From: Alisma plantago-aquatica
Lineage: Eukaryota > Streptophyta > Magnoliopsida > Alismatales > Alismataceae
Length of the DNA stretch: 64,000 bases
NCBI GenBank assembly: GCA_963693085.1
Contig: OY856409.1
Span: 661,663,591 to 661,727,590 of the forward strand
Reading direction: 5' to 3'
How positions within the stretch are numbered: the stretch's first letter is position 1; every line of letters begins with the position of its first letter. The position numbers were made by a program, and so were the translations under genes. This document shows positions 60,842 to 64,000 of this stretch, one piece after another. The notes beneath the pieces are model-generated. The model was given only the letters and a program-made list of their open reading frames with translations. It ran no database searches and had not been told where the DNA came from.

Positions 60842-61509
60842 AAAGATAGGTCAGTGCCACTAACCATACTAGAAGCTTTTATCCTTGAACTTTCTGCCAA
60901 ACTCTCAAACAATGGCCATGTCTCCTCAGGTGGTTTAGCCATAAAAACTCCCCCACAAGAAGAATCCACTGTAGTTTGACTTGCATGAGATAGATCAGAG
61001 TAGAAGGACTGAACTAGCTACCATAAAGGGATCTCATGATGTGGACATTCTCTCAACATCTTTTGAAATCTCTCCCAGGCCTCGTGAAATTGCTCATCTA
61101 GTTGGCTGAAACTTGCTATGGTACGCCACATCTGTGTCAACTTTGCTATAGAGTAGAATTTCCTCAAGAAGGCATTTTTCATCTCTCCCCAACTCATGAT
61201 GTCTCTTCTTGAATCATACCAATCTTTCGCTTTGTCTTTGAGGGAGAAGGAAAACAAAGTCAACCTGATTGTATCATCACTTGTTGTCGGCGTCCTGAAG
61301 GTGGAGCATACTTCAAGAAAAGAGTCTAGGAGCTTGTAGGGGTTCTCACTCTCTGAGCCGTAGAAGATGGGCAGGATCCCAAGAAGACCTAGAGGGATGG
61401 AGAATTGCTCCCCTGGCATCTAATCAACCCTGCTAGCAATTGGCAATTTGTAGTTGCTAGGCATGAAGTAGTCTTGAAGTGGCTTGTGAAGTGCATTTTG
61501 GCCTTCCAT
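60842..61509 (-). pseudogene. Athila-like gag of E, with two nonsense codons
   Basis: The start is the ATG at 61507-61509 (MEGQNALHKPLQDYFMPSNY). A TAG is codon 30, followed at once by an in-frame ATG at 61419, and the frame then stays open for 133 codons. The open part holds the retrotransposon gag domain: ENPYKLLDSFLEVCSTF, RLTLFSFSLKDKAKDW and HEAWERFQKMLRECPHH are typical of Athila gag. A second TAG at 61015-61017 is followed by in-frame homology (MAKPPEETW near 60925-60905) up to about 60842, where homology ends at the LTR-like block. It is older or more exposed to decay than D gag. Confidence 0.82.
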
Positions 61510-61684
61510 ATTGTTTCCTCCTGAATGGCTTGTCACATGCACAAAGCATGACCAAAAAAAAGAAAGCAAGTTAGTAAACCAATATACACAAAGAATGTAA
61601 AGAATAATGAATAAAGAATAGCAATGATGAGGGCAATAGGAAAAGTCAAAGAAAAACTAACTAGCTAGGCCGAGCGCCACTAAG
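61510..61684 (-). other. E leader between primer-binding site and gag
   Basis: A non-coding, A-rich stretch on the plus strand with a poly-A tract at 61555-61561. No further element was seen. Confidence 0.55.
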
Positions 61685-61944
61685 CCCTGGCAACGACGCC
61701 AGAAAGCTTGGTGTGTTTCTCAAACGCAACAAAACAAACTGGAAAAAGATAGTGCCAAAGGGGAGAGTCAACACCAAAACTACTAGGTAGCTATGGTGCT
61801 TTCTGTCTCTGGCAACGACACCAGAAAGCTTGGTGTGTTTCTCAAATGCAACAAAACAAATTGGTAAAAGATGGTGCCAAAGGGGAGAGTCAACACCACA
61901 ACTATTAGGTAGCTATGGGGCTTTCTGTCCCTGGCAGCGGTGCC
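61685..61944 (-). repeat. 122-bp tandem repeat carrying three copies of the E primer-binding site
   Basis: On the minus strand, copies resembling TGGCGCCGTTGCCAGGG lie at 61685-61700, 61807-61822 and 61929-61944, exactly 122 bp apart. Each is preceded by ACCAAGCTTT. The units between them are about 90% alike and include GACTCTCCCCTTTGGC. Only the copy at 61929 adjoins the LTR. The two internal units are more like each other than either is like the LTR-proximal flank. Confidence 0.88.
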
Positions 61945-61953
61945 AAAAAGCTT

Positions 61954-64000
61954 GGTGCAATCGCCAAGTCTTTACTACCATATAGCACAAGCATAATGTA
62001 TAATAAGCCAAGCAAGAGGTAATGGCGTACCTTCCAAAGAGATATCCTAATCACATATTCCTGATGTCCTCTATATCTTTGTTAAACCTAATCAAGACAA
62101 GATCATACACTATCATTAGGTTCTCATCATCTTACATCTCATCTTAACCCTACTCGTGATCATATTAGGGTTTCACTTATCTCATTATGATATTCTCATG
62201 ATTACTTATATTCTTGTCTTAGATTTATCTTAGTGATGTCATATTCTAGATTATAGTTCATTAACTAGATGTACTCATGTGTCACATAATTATGTCAACA
62301 TATTTAACATTGTGTCACTTTCATTAACCATATTAGGGTGACATCACATGTATTAAGGGTGCTCTTCATATAACATGAATTTTGTGTATATAGCTGATCT
62401 CAGATTTATATATTATCATACAGTTACATATATGAGGGTTTTCTGTAAATCACATCATTTATTGAACATGTATGCATTAATTGCATTATCTTTAGTGTTA
62501 TTAGCCCTAATTAGCCATATTAATCAAATTATACGCTTTCATGCATCATCATCATAATCAATAACATCAGATGGATTATAAGCATGAATATGTATTTACT
62601 GACATGTTCTCATAATTTTAGAACATCTTTTGATATTTATTTTCCATTAATCCAACATTTCACTAATTACATGATATCCCTATTATTAGTGCATCAAAAT
62701 CCTGATATTATTCTTTCATATTATTATATGCATTTTTCTGAGAATTTTGGTATATTATATGTATTTTTTTGATAAGCGTGCTAATTATTGTTTATTATAC
62801 AAAATCTAGACATTTACTGAATTATTACCTTAATTAGCGAATCGGAGGCTGCCACGTGGCCACTAAGAGGCGTTGCTCTTCTTTGGTTGAGCCGGCTAGT
62901 TCCTTACTGATCTGCCTAGTTTGGTCTGAGATGTGATTGTCCACTTCACAAGGAATCTGACTTGGGCCGGTCTGCATCTCTCTTTCTTCCTCGTACGATG
63001 CCTGTGTGCATCTGTTCTCGGCGCCACACGACGCCCGTAGGAGCCCAGTTCATCCCTCTTTCACTTTCTCATGGAATCCCATGATCTTTCTCCTCACATG
63101 ACGTCTACGTGTGTGCCACAGCTGCCTCCACCTGGTCCACCTTCGGCGAGAAAAATCTTTGTTGCTGGCTCCTCCTCCTCACGGACTCAAGGATCTCACC
63201 TAGAGTGGTTGCTTCTATGGCGACGAAGCAAAAGGGGACATACCCTGGCCTCCATGCCACCGCCACACAGATCAAAACTGGCGAGAACTCCAAACATGTA
63301 GAGATGGGCCCTGGTCTGCTGTGTGCGAGCTGGTAGTGTGGTGATGGTCCCTGATACCGCTGTGGTTTTCTGCCGTGCGGTCTTATGCGAACTGAGGAAG
63401 ACCTTTGATTGCTTCCGCAGCTGCAATGCGTGGAGTGTCACCTCCCTGACGTCAGCTTGTGTGAGATGTCCATGTCTGTTCCTGATGCTGTCATTGGTCT
63501 CTTCCCCAAAAAAGCTCCTCCTCCTAGCATTCTTGTACGATCACGACCACTTCCCAGGCGGCGTCGTGCTGCTGGACTCTGTTCTCTTGTGCGCAAGCTG
63601 CCACCAGTGGATGGGGAAGATCTCTGACATAGTTGTGATTGCTGGCGTTGGTGTGTTGCAAAATGGCGAAAGATCCAAGGTGGTGTGCATGCCTTCTCCA
63701 GGCTCACGATCTCTGGGTTTCGGCTGTAGGTCTATGGATAGTCTCCGATAAGGAATCATGGAAACTCTTCCCTTCCTTCTGTCCTCGCTAACTTGCTGGT
63801 GATAGGCCAAGGAAGAGAAGGCCTCACTCTTGTTGTTCCCTAATCCTCACCAGCACTGTGGAATGCAAAAAAGGAAGCCATGGGAGAAGGACTCTCACTC
63901 TCACTGTTCTTAGTAGAAGAAGGCACGATCAAGTGCCAAGGCAAGTGCTCAATTGAGACAATCGTGAGGTAGCCCATGATGAAGACGTGGTAGTGGTAAA
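61954..64000 (-). mobile_element. E 5' LTR (partial)
   Basis: The LTR edge is placed at TGCAATCGCC next to the third primer-site copy. The first 870 bp are AT-rich. At about 62828 an AAG|GTAATA on the minus strand resembles a splice donor. From about 62845 the sequence becomes GC-rich with a CCACGTGGCC motif, as in the leader of C. No TATA box was identified, and the promoter is probably beyond the window. Confidence 0.6.
62845..63990 (-). other. GC-rich leader-like block of the E LTR
   Basis: Base composition shifts sharply here, with GC and CG dinucleotides much more frequent than elsewhere in the window. Several overlapping open frames of 60-142 codons occur on both strands (for example 63323-63751 plus, 63541-63810 minus), which is expected when stop codons are rare. 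None shows a domain, so no gene is called. Confidence 0.5.

Larger units (their letters stand above)
60839..64000 (-). mobile_element. Element E: Athila-like Ty3/gypsy retrotransposon, minus strand, partial
   Basis: From right to left: an LTR running off the window (61954-64000), primer-binding sites complementary to a tRNA-Asp type primer, a short leader and gag. The element is cut at about 60839 inside or just after gag, so pol and the other LTR are missing here. The tRNA-Asp site and the gag type point to the Athila/Tat side of Ty3/gypsy, unlike A, B and C. Confidence 0.75.

Noticed and set aside
63323..63751. 142-codon open frame in GC-rich sequence, possible host gene or captured gene
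   Set aside because: Long frames overlap on both strands and no motif or splice structure is convincing; GC-rich LTR leader is the simpler reading.
1..64000. tRNA, rRNA, snRNA or intact host protein-coding genes
   Set aside because: None could be supported; tRNA-like matches are only the 12-18-base primer-binding sites, and all long similarities are to retrotransposon parts.

Overview
The window looks like heterochromatic DNA from a large-genome flowering plant. It is AT-rich, holds no intact host gene, and consists almost entirely of LTR retrotransposons inserted into one another. No rRNA, tRNA, CRISPR array or bacterial-type operon was seen. Species cannot be told from the sequence. All alignments were made by eye, so identity figures are estimates.

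The base layer is a plus-strand Ty3/gypsy element, called A3 here, with chromovirus (Tekay/Del-like) pol domains. Its 5' LTR has been split into four surviving pieces (13572-13887, 15361-16107, 28267-28405, 49135-50251) by four insertions. These are A1 (window start to 13571), F (13888-15355), B (16108-28261) and C (28406-49129). A1, B and A3 belong to one superfamily of LTRs that reach about 4.9 kb. A1 itself carries a solo LTR, H (6015-9876). C, a different gypsy family on the minus strand, carries D (33895-43031), a Ty1/copia element on the plus strand. The A3 coding region (50257-58744) is split by a further solo LTR, G (51593-55282), and the A3 3' LTR is cut off after about 360 bp at 59105.

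Target-site duplications support the layering: TTTTG for H, CTTAT for F, CAATT for B, GCGGG for C, GTTGA for G, and CATCC/CACCC for D. For B and C the sequence rejoined across the insertion matches the uninterrupted site in sibling LTRs.

The right end (59106-64000) is an unclassified LTR-like block, then the 5' half of a minus-strand Athila-like element (E). E has a broken gag, a primer-binding site present three times in a 122-bp tandem repeat, and an LTR that runs off the window.

No retrotransposon here could encode a full set of proteins: every gag and pol seen is broken. The notable signals lie in the LTRs: (i) splice-site-like donor and acceptor pairs at matching places in LTRs of several families; (ii) rapidly changing short-motif arrays, above all a 21-bp-phased array of CCGATCGG-like palindromes around the D promoter; (iii) a gag-less chimeric subfamily shared by A1 and B; (iv) a possible group II intron (organelle) fragment inside one C LTR.
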